From Owenia fusiformis (Eukaryota; Annelida; Polychaeta; Sabellida; Oweniidae), in assembly GCA_903813345.2 (NCBI GenBank), contig CAIIXF020000002.1, forward strand, positions 4,628,001-4,692,000: a stretch of 64,000 nt of DNA. The letters are read 5' to 3'. Shown here in pieces: positions 21,427-34,800 of the stretch. The position numbers were made by a program, and so were the translations under genes. The notes beneath the pieces were generated by a model. That model made no database searches and was not told the origin of the DNA. It saw only the letters and a program-made list of their open reading frames with translations. Each line of letters starts with the position of its first letter. Positions within the stretch are counted from its first letter, which is position 1.

Positions 21427-24400
21427 TAGAAATAATGGTTATAATTAAGGTTCTAAGGTATTATTATGAATAGGTCAAAAAGTGAAAAAGAAACATGATT
21501 CCATAGATCGAATGGATTGCCAATGTTATAAGTCATACTACTAGTAATAATTTGTCCATCTCATATCTGTACTTTTCATTATGATGAATCTTTGAAGTTT
21601 TTTTTAATTTTTGTTTTGCCACATGTCGGGTTTCTTTCAAGATGTTGTACATAAATAAGGATCATGTAGGCTGCATTTTTATACATGTTTTGTTTGACCG
21701 TGAGCAAGGTTTTAAGCTTAAAAATTAGCCAGATTGTGGTTATATGTGCGAAATACCGCTGTGGAAAACAAATAAATAGGCCTATAACGCAACCATATCA
21801 AATTCACTTGCACCGCAGTCATACAAAAATACACCCTTAAATTATTTTGCAATGGTGTTTACGTATATGTATTTTTTAAATATTTCTTGTCACTGACCAT
21901 GCACTTTTCTGATTCTGAGTATAAAGCATTGTTTAAGAGGAGAACCACTGAAGATCTCGTAGAGGGAGTTGTTGAAATTATATTCACTGCCGTCAGATCA
22001 ATACTCCTCTGCTAGATTTCCATTCAAAGAATAACTCAATCTAAATAAAGGAAATATAAGGAAATTCCGCCTCCCACGTAATCCAGGGATTCTAAGGCTA
22101 GAATTTATTATAACAATTTTGATGGATGCTAAATGCATGATAATTTTGCATTTATAGAATGTAGTATAATTAAGGAAATTGTGATATTATAATACAGTAC
22201 AAATTTGGCAAGTGCTGCCCCAAAGTCTTCAATTTAGATAGTTGAATAAATAAATAGATAAAGGATGCAGTATTTCATCATGGAATTACAAATGAATCCT
22301 ATGCATTTTGGAAACAGTGGCAGCGGTGATGTAATTATGAGCTTTACATAGCAAATACTCATATATCTGTAAGTAATCTGTAATTAGTATACAGGGCATG
22401 TTATGAATTAAATTTCAATTAAATTTCAATGCAATGCATAAGACAATACAATTCAAATTGAAGTCAGTTTCGAAAAAGTGGGTGGGGGGTTGTACCTACT
22501 TCTGCGGATGGTCATGCGGCAATATGATGTTTAAACGTGCGCCGAGGGGAAACACATTATAAGGTCTTCTAAATTAATCCCCAAAACAGATTTAAGACTG
22601 GAAACAAAGTTGATCTTTAATCATAATTCATTTATTTCCCTGCTGTAATAAATGATAAGTTCTAAGAAGAAAAATATGATTCTATTCAAACTTGGATGAA
22701 TCCAAAATAATTGAGAAATTGATCGCGAGGTTAACAGCTTGAATAGAGATATGTAATGACATTTCTTGTATTAAATTAGCAGCATAAGAATGTAATGTGT
22801 GCCAGTTAGTCTTCTTAGTTAGATTCATTCTCTATAAACGGATGTCTAATCCATGGTTAATTATCCTCCAGTGACAGTATCTTCAAATACCTTTTAGAAG
22901 GTTTTAACAGGGATAACATATTAATGTTCCAGTTGTTTTAGTTGTCTTTGTTCCAGTGCCATTGACCATTTCTGGGAAAATCAATATGTGTTTTATACTA
23001 TTAATTAATCAGTGAATTGAGAAAAACAGGGAGAGGCCAGTATATCAGACTGTGCAAGTAGCATCATTGGAATATTAGGCCTGCTGGGTAGCTTTAGAAT
23101 GGTTGCAATTTAGACATGACCTGCAATAATATATATCAGGGGAAGACATGAAAATCAGAAGGGACCCAAATTCTGAAAATGTGGACTGAATTTTTTAAAA
23201 ATTAGCTCAAAATTAAAAATGATATCCAGTAAGGCCAGTTCGTTACCAAAATTGACCTGTTTATATAAGAAAATCAGATTTTGGGCCTTAAATTTTTTGG
23301 GCTGCCACTGCATACTGAGGTACTAACATGTATGTCTTATGGCCTTTCTTTTGATAGGCGCATACCTGCATGTCAAGATGTCTCAGTTGTTAAATAAGTT
23401 AGGTTAAGAGATGTTTGAAGATTTGTCTCAGAGCTCATTGTTAAAATTGATTAGTCTGATGTCAACTTTCCTAACGAATGTCTTTGCAATGATTTACATT
23501 AACACCCTCCCTTATTCCCAAAATGAAATTGAACATTCATAGATTTTTTCCCTTGCATTTTTCATCATATTATCTATTCCTCTGTTTATTCTAAAGGTAT
23601 CTTAAGAAAGGATATTTGTTAGTAGGAACGAGAGCTTGATGCAGTTATTACTATCATTTGTGTCATGGCATCTCATGGTAAGAATCTCCCACCCCCGCCC
23701 CCCTATTATAATATCCCTTTGTATAAAGGTGTATAGAAAGTGAATGTGTTAGTGGTATAGAAAATATGAGTGGGAGGAGAGGGTTGATGACATTTTGACT
23801 ATTATTGTAACATTTGTATCCTGGGCTCCTGGCACCTTGTGATTTGTAAAGGGGGGGGGGGGGGGGGGGTGATGCAAGATTGCTTTTGTGACATTTGTAT
23901 ATTTGCACCTCATAAATTGAGAGCTCTCAGTTTAAAAACACATAAAAACTATGAAGTATTTCTCAACAACTGTCTACACAGTACATGAGAAGTAGAACAA
24001 CATGTTAGACGATAAACAAAATGTCACTATGACCTAGCTTTAAAACTTAAAATAAATTGTAATGAAGTCAAGAATTAAGTAAACATACATAAAGTGTATA
24101 CATGTAAGTTTTATGTTCCAAATTATATAGAATCCCCTAAAGAGTTCTTATACTTTCGGAGAAATTCTTTTGAATAACTAGACAGACGGATATTTGAATC
24201 GCTGATGATTTAATTGAGAACATGTGTGTTGTGACGGTTGTCATGAACTTTCATCAGCTGTAGTATGTTGTAACTAGGGGAGAAATTTGTGTAAGATGTC
24301 CGTCTGCTCACGTCCATCTGCTCATGCTTATTTCACTCTATTTCTCTCTAAAATTTGAATAAAGTGTCAGATTTTTTTTCATTTTTATACAATTTAGAGT

Positions 24401-26306
24401 GTTAACTATTTGGTGTTAACATTTATATGTTAAAATATCTCCTCTTTCTCGCTCTATTTTTCATTTTAAAATGTGGTCATTTCGACATTTTTTACTTCCT
24501 ACGTGTCATCAAAAGGAAATTACAATTGTGAAACCCACAGTGTTCTATATTTAGCTATCGGTCATCTGGGTGGCATGTCGGGAAGTTAAAAATGTTCAAA
24601 TATATTTCCTAGACAGTCATCGATATAACAATATTTTGTTTTATCAACATAGAGAAGAACATTGATTTGAAAATAAAAAGGAACTGAAATCAGATAGCGA
24701 TCTTTTAAGTAAATTAGAAGAAGGAAGATAGTGGATTAAAGAATACTACAGTAGCTTCAAACATTTAAGAAAAAACATGAATTTTAGGAATGAACTGATT
24801 CTTTCTGATGACAATTATTAAAACCACGAATTTATCAAAAAGGAATCTAAGAATAACTTTAGACAGCAATAACTGAATTAGACAAAAAGCCAAAACAGTT
24901 GAAAAGCTCAGATTGACAAATAAATAAAAGTAAAGTGACTTGTATAAAAAAAGCCTGGCTGAACAGAGGCCATAGAGTGAAAAACTACAAACAAAAAATT
25001 CTTTGGATGTTGAACAGTATATAAGACCGAGTAGTGACACTTAGAGCATCAAATATAGTGCTACAAATAAGGTCAAATAGTGCTACTTTAGCTTCAAATA
25101 TAGTGCCATACTTAATGCGTAAGGCCAAATATAGAGCAACTTGTTGCAAATCATAAGTGCATAAGATGAACATTATATATAAGGATCAATATGATGAGCA
25201 CACGCATGAGGATGAGAATACAAATCAGGAGAGCTCAATCTGTGAAACTACATTCCATTAGATCTCTACTAGAGAAACAACGTATTGAACGTAAGTTAGG
25301 CTGCTTTTTGAAATTTAATAATTCATAATAAATGTAGCAAAATCTGAATATGTAATCTGAACATATCACAATATGAACACTTTTTCATGGTCCAAAATTT
25401 GATATCTCTTATTCACTGGCATGTTTAAAACACCTGCTAATCCAAACACTTTTGGCCAGTCTCAGTTAGTGGTGGGACTCGTGTGAATTATCCTACTCAT
25501 GTAGAGGCTCTTGAACACTCGATTTATTCGCGATTAAAATGAATGATTTTGGAAAAAGTTCAGAAAAACTTTCTTTGGAAAGTTACAAACTTTCACTTCC
25601 GGTAGCAATGTTTTCAAGTGTTCTCGGCTCAACCTACCTTGGATAACTCCAACATACTCATCAAATTATTCAAATAGAATAACTCAATACACTTTATATG
25701 TTCTTGTTTTGCATTGAAAAGTAAAAAATTGAGCAATTTACGCTAATTGGTTTGACCTAGTTAAACATTGCATTGCACATGCGCAACCGGATGTAATCGA
25801 TAAATAAAAACAAACATGACTCGGAAAGCTTATTGTATTTGATTTATTATTCGAATTTTAAGGTATCAAACTACAATGCTATATATTAAGGAAGGCATCA
25901 TTGCTAAAGATTGTACAGAAATGTTGTACATTGGATGTGTTTTTTTACGTAAATTGTGGTTGAAAGGTGGGTAAATCACATTTTCTTCATAATTTTTTTC
26001 ATTTTTTTTCAATTCGAGTCAGAATTTACCAATCGATGAATCGTATTTACAGGGTTTGGCGAGTAGTATTCGAGTCCACGAGTCAATCGTTGCTCCACTA
26101 GTCTCAGTGGTGTTTGAACCAGACAGGTTAAATACTGTATACAAAATTTTTTATGCTAATTTACTGACTATGGAATTAATTTTTTATGCTAAATTAAATA
26201 GTTTATGATAGAATTTACTGGACATTGTCAAAAAAGTAAGCACTTATGTCACATTTTACAGATAGAAAACGCGAAGAGTAATTCAATAAAAACTACAGAC
26301 AGGCTA
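21427..26306. other. gene-free stretch
   Basis: Nearly 5 kb in which I recognise no exon. It holds a 19-base G run at 23851-23869 and C-rich patches near 23690. A decayed pogo-like fragment lies near 25340-25460. Open frames on the minus strand near 24765-25173 are low-complexity and hydrophobic, without family motifs. Confidence 0.4.
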
Positions 26307-26510
26307 CAGTGGCAGATCCAGCAGTTAACAAGGGGGGGAAAAAATTTGGGCCCCTAAAACAAAAGTTTGAAAAATAAAGGCGCGTTTTGGCCAAAACAGG
26401 CCAAAAATATGCCTTATGCCTGACAAAATTTTAGGGCCCAAAAACTAAACAAAAATGTCTAGGCCCACTAAAGGGGGAGGGGGCCGGCCCCATGGATCCC
26501 CATGCCACTG
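26307..26510. mobile_element. hAT-like MITE with CAGTGGCAGATCCAG terminus
   Basis: Left end CAGTGGCAGATCCAG; right end GGATCCCCATGCCACTG. The interior has a G-rich strip and repeated GGCCAAAA words. Flanking sequence gives no clean 8-bp duplication, so the insertion is probably old. Confidence 0.65.
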
Positions 26511-28361
26511 GGCTGTAAATATTTACAAGTCATATGCTTTATTTAAGAGTCATATGATCAGTCAGCAGTGTTATAATTACAGGCTCACATATGGATACTA
26601 TTACATTCATTTATGTATGTCACATTTGAAACACTTTCAAACATATTTTTCATTTTAAGTAATGAATTTATTACAGTTTACCAACTTGGCTGGGTTCAAA
26701 GTGCATTCCTTGTCAACAAAGCATGGACATTTGAAAATTATTTTAAGTTCCCATATTTACTCATATAAACCCCAAGAAAACATACAAAATCATCTGGTTG
26801 TAGCATTCCAATTCAGAGGTTTTAAGGCACTTGCTTTTGATGCTCAAATTGATACTCTGCTTGTTCTTTTACATGGGGCGTCATTATCATATACCTGATA
26901 ACTATGAATTTTCTTACATAGGAATTAATAGTACTCACTGACTGAAAAAGCAGTGCAAAAACTTCAGGGGCTATACCTCCTGTCTGCATTGTAAAAATTG
27001 TAAACCTGTCTTCAACTTGGAAACTATAAGAAGAATTACTCTAAATGTAGTGATGAAGCATCAAGTGGTTAATGTATTTTATTGACAGGAAACAGTGTAT
27101 CTTACAAATCTTCAAATCCCAAGAAAATTATTTTGGCCCTTTTTATCAATATTTCAATTTCTGGGTTACGATTACGCCATCTATAATTTGAATGCCATTT
27201 TGCGGCTCAATCTAGTCAAACTTTGAGTTATTTCACTTATTCCTTGCTTATTTGTGATCTTTTTGTGATATTTGGTGAGGAATATATGACTAGAGACATA
27301 GAGTAGAAACCAGGAGTAGAGATCGATAAGAAGACAAGTCTATGTACTTTCATATTGATTTTTGGGAAAATGACTATTGAATTAGGATGCGTGTCTATCA
27401 GTAGATGTTTAAACTGTCATGTCGACTCTGGCTCATTTCGCTCAATTCTCTGTAAAATTTGAATGAACTGTCACATTTTCTTGCATTTCTATACAATTAA
27501 GAGTGCAGACTACATGCCTGTTTATTTCATTTTTTGCTAATTCCCCTGCTTTATAATCTATTTTGCATTTTGAAATATGTCTTCATTGACAATTTAGTTG
27601 TAAAATACACAATAGGCAAATAATCGCTGATGTTCTTTCTATCTTACAATTTCTTATAAATGTATACAAAATTCTGTGTTGATGTTTTTTAAAGCATACT
27701 ATGCTGGATCCATTTTTGGAATCATCGTAACTTAACACTTAGTCATAAGTCATTGTTCGTCAAAAAGTAGTAAATGGGTTTCTCGGAATCGTAAATTACG
27801 ATTGTACCAAAAATGAGCCCATGTATATTCTGAATTTATCTAGTAACTTGTAATACAGAACATCTTGGCTGATTAATAGAATATCTTATCAAAAGCTGTT
27901 AACAAGTTATGAAAAACATTACAACTAAATAAAAATACTGGTATGTGTGCACAGTTATTGAAGCAATATATACTATAATTAGTATCGCTTTGTTCATAAA
28001 TACATTACATTTAAAACTGATTGTACCAGTATAATATATATAATTTAATAGATTCAGGGTACTATTAAGACAAACCCACAGTTTTGGATTCACTTCAAAT
28101 TAATTGAGATAATTACGGAGCTGTGTTTGATTTTGTGGCGAAAAGTTAGATACCAGTATTTGCAACTTAGATGTTATTATGACAAACACATATTTTAATG
28201 TGTATTGGTTACAAGGATAAATAAACAACCTAGATACCACATTCAGAATGTTATGATTTTAATGCATCAAGTGTATTCAAAGTTGTTCTAAAGGAAATAG
28301 AGAAAGAGGAAAATTAAAGACTAAATATATAAATGTGTTAGTGAAATGTGAACACTGCAAT
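26511..28361. other. gene-free stretch
   Basis: No recognised exon, array or complete element. An inverted pair (AGTAAATGGGTTTCTCGGAATCGTAAATTACGATTGTACC near 27767, and its complement near 45525-45600) shows that part of this stretch is a dispersed repeat. Confidence 0.4.
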
Positions 28362-28534
28362 ACTGCATTGACATACAGTGAAGTGAACCTGCATTGACGT
28401 ATAAGTGAAATTGATTTGACGTATAAGTGAATCTGCATTGACGTATAAGTGAACTTGATTTGACGTATAAGTGAACCTGCATTGACGTATAAGCGAACTT
28501 GATTTGATGTATCACTGAACCTGTATTGACATAT
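28362..28534. repeat. ~22-bp tandem array, about 7 copies
   Basis: Alternating units CATTGACGTATAAGTGAACC-TG and ATTTGACGTATAAGTGAACT-TG form a 44-bp dimer pattern. Each unit carries TGACGTATA, resembling a CRE half-site, which may be coincidental. Confidence 0.85.
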
Positions 28535-28847
28535 CAGTGTATAATGAGCTTTTGCATATTTAGGACAACATTTAAAACTAGAAAACTTGAGGAGTTGGAT
28601 TCAGGTAAAGGCTTGTGATGTTGCCATAGAGAAAGCTGTTCATGAAAGAACTAATCACTTCAGAAATGGGTGTTTATTAAAGGTGTTCACGAGGTGTTTA
28701 ATTGAGCTAAGGCCTGCTAAAGTTTACTCAAAAAAGGTTTTTATAAGATTGATGTTTATTTATGTTATCCACCCAGGCAATGGACTTTCATAAATCCTTT
28801 AAATTGTTCTGTTTAGCTAGTGTTCACAAGTTCTAATATGGTCACTA

Positions 28848-29053
28848 CAGGCCCATAGCCAGGATTTGCCAAGGGGGGGTTCAATTTTCAAAAATTTCCA
28901 GGGGAGGTTTACATTTGACAATTTTGGCCCAAATCAGGCTAAAATCACTTGAGAAGTGCTCAAAATGGTCAAAAACTGCATGATTTTGAAAGAATTTTTG
29001 ACCAGGGTTGGGGTTCGCCCGAACCCTGCGAACCCCCCCTGGCTACGGGCCTG
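28848..29053. mobile_element. hAT-like MITE with CAGGCCCATAGCCAGG terminus, complete
   Basis: Left end CAGGCCCATAGCCAGGATTTG; right end CCTGGCTACGGGCCTG. The word CACTA sits just outside both ends. Inside are AAGGGGGGG and CCCCCCC tracts and the GGCCCAAATCAGGC motif seen in related copies at 18408, 21310, 43823 and 56760. Confidence 0.75.
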
Positions 29054-29254
29054 CACTATAAAGGTGTTCGCTATAGGTATTCGCAAATGTTTTCAGTGTA
29101 AATTGGACAAGAGTTATTTTAATTGAATCTTACATTCAAAGCCTGTGATTGCTTTCTTGAACAATTTTGCCCTTAACATTAAGTGGCAGATTGCGTGACA
29201 GAGTCTGAACACTTCACTATCACTATATAGTCAAATATTGAAATGAAGGAGGCT

Positions 29255-29525
29255 TCAATAGCTTCATCCTCCGATCATAGGGCTTCAAAATCCAGAATAT
29301 ATTCTTTCTTTTTACCCCCTGCGATAAGCAGTTAGCATTTCCCCGATTAAGAACTCGCAATCTGATTGGCTGTCGCAACAATGCGGCAGAAATTATCTAT
29401 AGGTCATTGGGCATAATTAGATCACGTGATTCATTTTAATCGGGCGCTTCCAAATTAGTTATAGCAAGGGGAAGAAGGAGGTACGGATTCTGGATACCTG
29501 CTTAGGAGGATGCAATAGCTTCCGA
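29255..29525. repeat. inverted-repeat element with a GC-richer core
   Basis: The ends are imperfect inverted copies: CAATAGCTTCATCCTCC on the left and GGAGGATGCAATAGCTTC on the right, each beside an ATCCAGAAT or ATTCTGGAT word. The core (29310-29480) is GC-richer than its surroundings and includes GATTGGCTG and TCACGTGA. It is probably a MITE; a promoter for the downstream PP2C gene is a less likely reading. Confidence 0.45.
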
Positions 29526-31560
29526 AGGAAAGGTCTTTGATGTCTATTCTTATATATTTGAATTGCTTTAAGTTTCCATGAAATCCATTTCAAGAATGGG
29601 ATGTTGTATTGAATCTGCAGAAAATCAAATGATGTAACATTTGTACAATGCTTGTTTTAGTATTGATAATATAGCCTGCACAGTTTAGTAACAGAATCAG
29701 AAATGCAAGAAATTAAGCCAATCTCTCTGTATTACTGTACCCTAGTCTTTAAGTTACTATAGCCATGCGTTAGACTGTAATTTTAGCCTGTCACATGTCA
29801 TTATGTCTTATTCAATATCCTTAGTAAAAGCCTTCTCATTTAAGGCCTTTATTACAGGCCCTCTTTCGAGGCCTTTATTCAAGGCCACTTTCAAGGGCTT
29901 CAATGGTCAGACTAGTAACAATAAACTGATAACATTTTATCTCAACTATTTGGCCTGTAAAGTAATACAATAAATCAAGAATCTCCTCTCAAGAGTCAAC
30001 TTGTGTACATTTCTCTCATCTCATCTAATATATACTTAAATTCCTATAGATGTATATGTGCTGTGTCTGTTAAAGGGTCATGTTTTTGTAATAGGGCGAA
30101 TTCAGTGTTTTAATATTGAATATGATTTTAAATCCCAGGGTCTGTTGTATTAAATAAACTAGACCTTCAATGATTCTATGATAATACATCTTTGAAAAAG
30201 TCATTTTTATTCTTTAAGCATTTTTTTAGAATAATGTTTCTTACAGTCTGCTATATTGTTGTAGCCTTCCTATTTAGTGTAAACATTTGATCCAAAATTA
30301 TGGATTAGTTCAGTTCTACTAATTTAGGTTTAAGAAATACAAATCTCAACTACATGTATATTTTTATGCATCTGAAAATTCAGTTTCTGTGGTTATTTTT
30401 TTTCTGCAGTTACATACAGATAAGAGAACATAACAATTGAAGATTATTTGGTGTCATTTATTCTTCTGGGCAATTATATAATTTGTTATTTGCAGTTATA
30501 TCAAAATTACTTTCTATTTGCTAAACTGATTATGAAATATCTATTATTCCCTTGAGTATACTCTCCTGTCAAGCTGCTTTCTAAATAACTTTCGACATGA
30601 ATGACCCTTTAAGCAGAGTACAGACCCTTTAATTGTACCGATTGCATGCTCACCCATATTTACGTAGCTAGAGATTGTGTCATAATAATATTACTCATTT
30701 CTGATAAGCAGTCTGTATTTGTAACTTCGACATGACAAACTTTATTTTAATATGCAATATACAATGTTTAAAAATAGTTATTAGGTCCATTTGAAATTTA
30801 GTTTAAGTTAATCAGCTCAAGGAGTTCTTGTTTATACGCACACAATAAAGATGTTTAATGAAGTATATATATGTGCATAATGTACTTGTAGGAGCTACTG
30901 CAAAGTTGTGTATTAAACAGTGTAGGAATGTCGAATTTGCATAGTTTAAGCTCAAAATATAAGCTTTTAAGGATTAAAATCTGAAGTATATGCACAAGGC
31001 ACACATGGATGTGAACGCATGCTACAAGCATGGCTTACAACAAGAAAATCGAGAGTTAGAAAAAGTTAAGAGTATCATACAGTAAACTCAAAACAGAACA
31101 TCAGGAGGATCAATGATTGGAGAACTATATCACATCAAATTTAAAAAACTTAAAAAGTTTTGGAGAAGTCAAAGCATTTGTATATATGAGACTAGGAGTT
31201 GTAGTACAATGATGAGAATACATACTAATAGATCAATTTTGAATGCAATAAGATCTCTTATTTAGAATTAAATTAATGAAAATGTTTTAAGACTGTTTTA
31301 TTATTCTATAAATGTTTGATAATCATAACAATTTGCGGAGGTTTCTATTTATTGAAATTTGAGCACTAGTTATGTCATGACTCAAGTTGTAAAGTTTAGA
31401 CTTTTAAAAAGCACAAAAAGTGAAGTTACAACACAAGTTGTAAAATACAGACTTTTAAGAAGCACAAGTAAATATACTTTTATTTTTAATAAATAAAGTG
31501 ACAGTAGGTCACTAAATTTTCTCCATTTTTATAAATTTCATGAAAAAATATTCTTTACAC
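29526..31560. other. gene-free stretch upstream of the PP2C gene
   Basis: No coding exon recognised. Because the first coding exon of the PP2C gene is preceded by a 3' splice site, one or more 5' UTR exons should lie upstream, possibly here. A short direct repeat (CAAGTTGTAAA.T...AGACTTTTAA.AAGCAC) occurs at about 31384 and 31432. Confidence 0.4.
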
Positions 31561-31725
31561 TCTTTTCTAGGTATATTTAAGTGCACCCTTTTTGCAAAAC
31601 TGAAAGATGTCGACAATGTGGGGAAAGAGTGATTGATATTTGAAAAATAGCACATGACTCTATTAAAGATTGCGTCAAAATTTCAAACATGCAGGGCAAC
31701 CTTAAGCAATCAGTAAAGTTATAGA
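31561..31725. repeat. diverged half of the 59723-60145 foldback family
   Basis: Words such as GACAATGTGGGGAA, TTTGAAAAATA.CACATGACTC and ACATGCAGGGCAACCTTAA align with the right arm of the foldback element at 59723-60145 at clearly reduced identity. Only one arm is present. Confidence 0.65.
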
Positions 31726-31805
31726 TGAGGTATTTTTAATGTTGAAGCAGAGTGGCTGTATATGTCAGTTGACTGTGTCTAATATTCTATATTTTCTGTG
31801 CTTGT

Positions 31806-31807
31806 AG
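31806..31807 (+). other. 3' splice site before the PP2C start codon
   Basis: TTTTCTGTGCTTGTAG precedes GCAAGATGGGG. A pyrimidine-rich tract plus AG five bases before the ATG implies an intron in the 5' UTR and hence an upstream non-coding first exon that I could not locate. Confidence 0.65.
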
Positions 31808-31812
31808 GCAAG

Positions 31813-34800
31813 ATGGGGCAAACCCTGTCAGAGCCTGTGACTGCCAAAGAGACATCAAGCTGTGGGAACACTCAGTATAAAGTTGGCTCATCATGTATGC
31901 AGGGATGGAGAATCAGTATCCTTAAAAAGCATAATAAAATAATTCAAGCTTTCAAAATATCACATTTTCACACCAGCCCTTAGCAAAGGATTTCATTCTG
32001 TGTTTTCAGTAATTAATGGAAATTTCAAATTCTTCTTCTGCCAGTTTTATGATAAAGAATAATGACAGAACAGAGCTGAACTTATAAATACGCTTGGAAA
32101 AATAAACATTGAATGTCTTAATGAGATTTGAAAAGATAATTGGGTCCTGGGGCAGTGTTATTAAATAAAATGTGTAATAGGCATAACATCAATATTAAAG
32201 AGAGAAACATACCTTCAGTGTGCCATTTGCAGTAATCTTAAAGGATTTTTTGGTCAGTGGAGTGAAAAAAATTGATGACAACTTTTGAGAAAACTAAAAC
32301 CAGACAACTTTTGTCCCTCTCCTTCCATTCTATTGGATGGGAGTAAAACAATGTGTGACAAAACGTCAGCCTTATCCTTACTCCACACCAGAGGTTTCAC
32401 TAGAATTTCTCACTACAGGCTAAATAAATGAAAACAGCAGGCAAAATTAATGGAAAATTTAACATGGAAAAGTTGAAAAGTCCCTTCCTGCTGTTAATGA
32501 AACTTCTGCTCCACACTGACACAACCTGACCTGGCACTCTCCCTTTACTTGTCCCTCTCCTTTTAATCCCGGTTGATTATTATTAAATGTGATTGTTGTT
32601 CCTCCTTAACTCCATCAAGATATGGAAGATGCTCATGTTCATCTGTTGAGTCTGCAGCAGGATAAAGACGCTTCATTCTTTGGTGTATTTGATGGACACG
32701 GAGGTGAGTCATAGATCTCTTTTCTCATTCTTATACTCACATGACATAACTCACTGTTGCATTGTACTGTGTGCATTTTCATGGTCACAGAGGTAGTTAG
32801 AACTGTATTTTGTAAGTTAGAGAACAAACTAATTTTGATACTTATGGCATCTCTCTGTTGCATCATAAATGTCCAGAAAGAATGGTCTTTACAAGTCATA
32901 GAATAAACTGAAAAGTTGTTAGAGCAAATAGTGCAACACTTTTTGGACAACCCTTGTATAGTAAAATCTGTAAATTGAAATATCTCTGAAGTTGGAACAC
33001 CTCTGTAAATGGAGTACTTTTCTGAGTCTCATGACCAATTGACTAATGTTAAATGAACCTCCATAAGCGGAACACAGTCTGGAGCACCTCCAAAGAAGAC
33101 AATTTTTAGAGGTACCAAAAGGGCTTCAATTATACAGGTTTTATGGTACATGCTTTTTTTCTTTTTTGGCAGCCCAGGGGTTTAACTAGAATTTCTCACA
33201 ACAGGCTAAATAAATGAAAACAACAGGCAAAATAAATGGAAACCATAAATTTAACATGGAAAATTTGAAAAGTCCCTAAAACCAACAGGTGATTTTGTGA
33301 AAACAGGTGATTTTCACCTGTTGCCTGCTGCAAATGAAACCCCTGCAGCCTAGTGTAAAACCAATGACATTAGTCTAACCATGTTCTGTTTGACTTTTCC
33401 AGGGCCCAAAGTCGCACAATATGCAGGAACTCATCTTCATAAGAAAATAGCCAACCATTCTCTATATAGTAAGTACTATTGTACAATGGTATGTCCCAAG
33501 GATTTTTCTCAGGTGGATGCAAAATGTGATTCTGCCATTTGGTGTAGATATGCCAATTTTTAAAAAGTTATGATGACTTAGTGGGTGCAAATCTTATTCA
33601 TTTATGTGCAAGCCTATTTTTAAAATACAGCACTGCCTGCTTTGATGATTGAGAGATCATCATTTCGAAAAAAATGAATATATTTCAATAGAAAAACACT
33701 TTTGCATTGAAAGTCAGTAATCCCATATGTAAAGCAATAAACCTCTTGTACATATATTGAAACTAGACTTCATAATTTAAGAATTCATAACTTTTGAGTT
33801 CCCTTTATCCTTCAAGAATTATCGAGGAATAACCAAGCTTAAGCAAAAAATCACTTGTATTTTTTTTTGGTTTCAGCTCAAAACTTACCTGAGGCTTTAA
33901 GGTTAGGTTTCTTAGAGTTAGATGAGGATATGTTGAAAGGTGGGTAACTTTATGGTAAATAAGAGAGAATCTCATTAAATCAGTGAAGGAATATTAAATC
34001 TATTTGCCGAGACAGGGAGTGGGTATTTGTTTATTTCTGAAGATTTTGTTCATGTTCAGGTTTCATTTCATTTATTACTTAAAAATAGCTACTTATAAAT
34101 GGTCAAAAATGAATAAAATAAAAAATAGTCAAATAATCATGTTAGATGTATGACTATGAAAAACAATGCATATAAACATTTTTCAAACACTTGTTTGAGG
34201 GGTGGGAGGGGAGGTCAGAAATTGACTGCAAATGGAGTTAAAATCCTGCATTGAACCTTTGAGATGCTACCTAAGTAAAATACATGCAACATTATTAAAG
34301 ATGATCCACCTCAATTGCCTATAAAAATAGTTTTATAACTTTACTATTTTGTGACTTACACCATTTAAGGTGAGCAAAACCCCTTGCGTATGATGTGTTA
34401 GATCATCCTCATGGAGTACCAATGGATGGCATTACCCAGAAACCTCAGCTTGAAGGTGCCATGTGTACCATGTGTACCAAGTCAGCCCTTGAAAGCATTC
34501 ACTGCAGTCTCTGATTTGATTTGTGTACTGTGAACTTACACCAGAAGACATACTTTCCATGTGAGCTATAGATATTCGACAAGCCATGTTAAAAAGCAAC
34601 TATCCCTTTCTTGTAGATGCTGAGATGAAGGATGAACTTGCAGGGACTACGGCTTGCGTAGCTTTAATCAAAAATAATAAAATATATTGTGTAAGTAAAA
34701 AATTCTTAAACATTATGTCCCAAGTTTAAAAAATAGAGTTTGTAAAGTTTAGAATTCCTAAGTCCATTGTTCTTTTACTATGATGTCACGATATCCATGG

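Noticed and set aside
29255-29525. CpG-island promoter of the PP2C gene
   Set aside because: The GC-richer core is enclosed by inverted terminal copies, which fits a MITE better, and no donor-linked first exon could be identified.
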